A DNA stretch of 5,386 bases from Planctomycetota bacterium (GTDB lineage: Bacteria > Planctomycetota > Brocadiia > JAJRTI01): assembly GCA_024278415.1 (NCBI GenBank), contig JAJRTI010000099.1, forward strand, positions 1-5,386. Direction: 5' to 3'. The position numbers and the translations under genes were made by a program. This document shows positions 5,337-5,386 of this stretch, one piece after another. Under the pieces are notes generated by a model that ran no database searches, was not told the origin of the DNA, and was given only the letters and a program-made list of their open reading frames with translations. Every line of letters starts with the position of its first letter. Positions within the stretch are counted from its first letter, which is position 1.

Positions 5337-5386
5337 GCAGCCCGAAGGGCTGCCACAACATAGCCCAGTGCAAGCCGCGCCCCGCG
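5337..5386. repeat. Second REP-like repeat, cut by the window edge
   Basis: gcagccc-gaa-gggctgc (5337-5353) is a perfect 7-bp-arm palindrome. It is followed by acatagcccagtgc, which recalls the acaatagcccagca entrance to palindrome B1 at 4750-4763. The right side is cut off, so the complementary arm of the tagcccag part cannot be seen. It is probably another member of the intergenic repeat class used in the 4706-4969 element. The stretch 5217-5336 between this and the hairpin shows no supported gene. Confidence 0.5.

Noticed and set aside
5001..5373. Reading frames at 5001-5363 (+) and 5164-5373 (-)
   Set aside because: No ribosome site, no recognisable motifs, and they run across the hairpin and the REP-like repeat; the only supported gene here is 4965-5144.

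Overview
The window is GC-rich bacterial DNA with tightly packed genes, ATGA-type overlaps and Shine-Dalgarno sites at several starts. High G/C at third positions, a sugar phosphate isomerase/epimerase-type TIM barrel, a glycogen synthase of the EPCGIGQMLAMRDGQ type and REP-like palindromes of the form gtcccgtagggac and cccagcacttcagtgctggg would suit an environmental bacterium of the Planctomycetota/Hydrogenedentota kind. That placement is a guess from style, not from any marker gene.

Left part (1-1703, + strand): the 3' end of thiL (thiamine-phosphate kinase) overlaps tsaE (ATPase of the tRNA t6A system) by ATGA. A perfect 11-bp hairpin then precedes a metal-dependent TIM-barrel protein of the xylose isomerase-like/AP endonuclease 2 fold, which has its own strong ribosome site. 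A short spacer (1704-1769) with no clear signal separates it from the convergent genes.

Middle part (1770-4613, - strand): an AAA-type ATPase of the DUF4143 family is interrupted by an amber codon exactly where the family has the glutamate of its C-terminal nuclease-like D...ExK motif. The rest of the C-terminus is intact in frame to 1770. This gene has a near-ideal sigma70-type promoter placed so close to the ATG that the mRNA should be leaderless. Upstream of it lies a full-length ADP-glucose-type glycogen synthase gene (glgA) with a GTG start.

Right part (4610-5386): this is the most informative region. A small antitoxin-like gene (4965-5144, - strand) should run directly into a RelE/ParE-type toxin. 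Instead, 264 bp carrying two mirror-image REP-like units is wedged into the antitoxin/toxin junction and is flanked by a perfect 17-bp direct repeat. The second repeat copy is followed by the original-looking junction: the antitoxin end (RLARWLK-stop) overlapping the toxin start (MAQVNWPAQARR). The toxin then degenerates, and its 27-codon remnant ends in a GTGA overlap with the glgA start. The last ~50 bp hold part of another REP-like palindrome that runs off the window.

Apart from thiL-tsaE, the genes do not form one pathway. The right half looks like a place where accessory elements (a toxin-antitoxin pair, a REP-like element, a DUF4143 ATPase) have come in around glgA and decayed.
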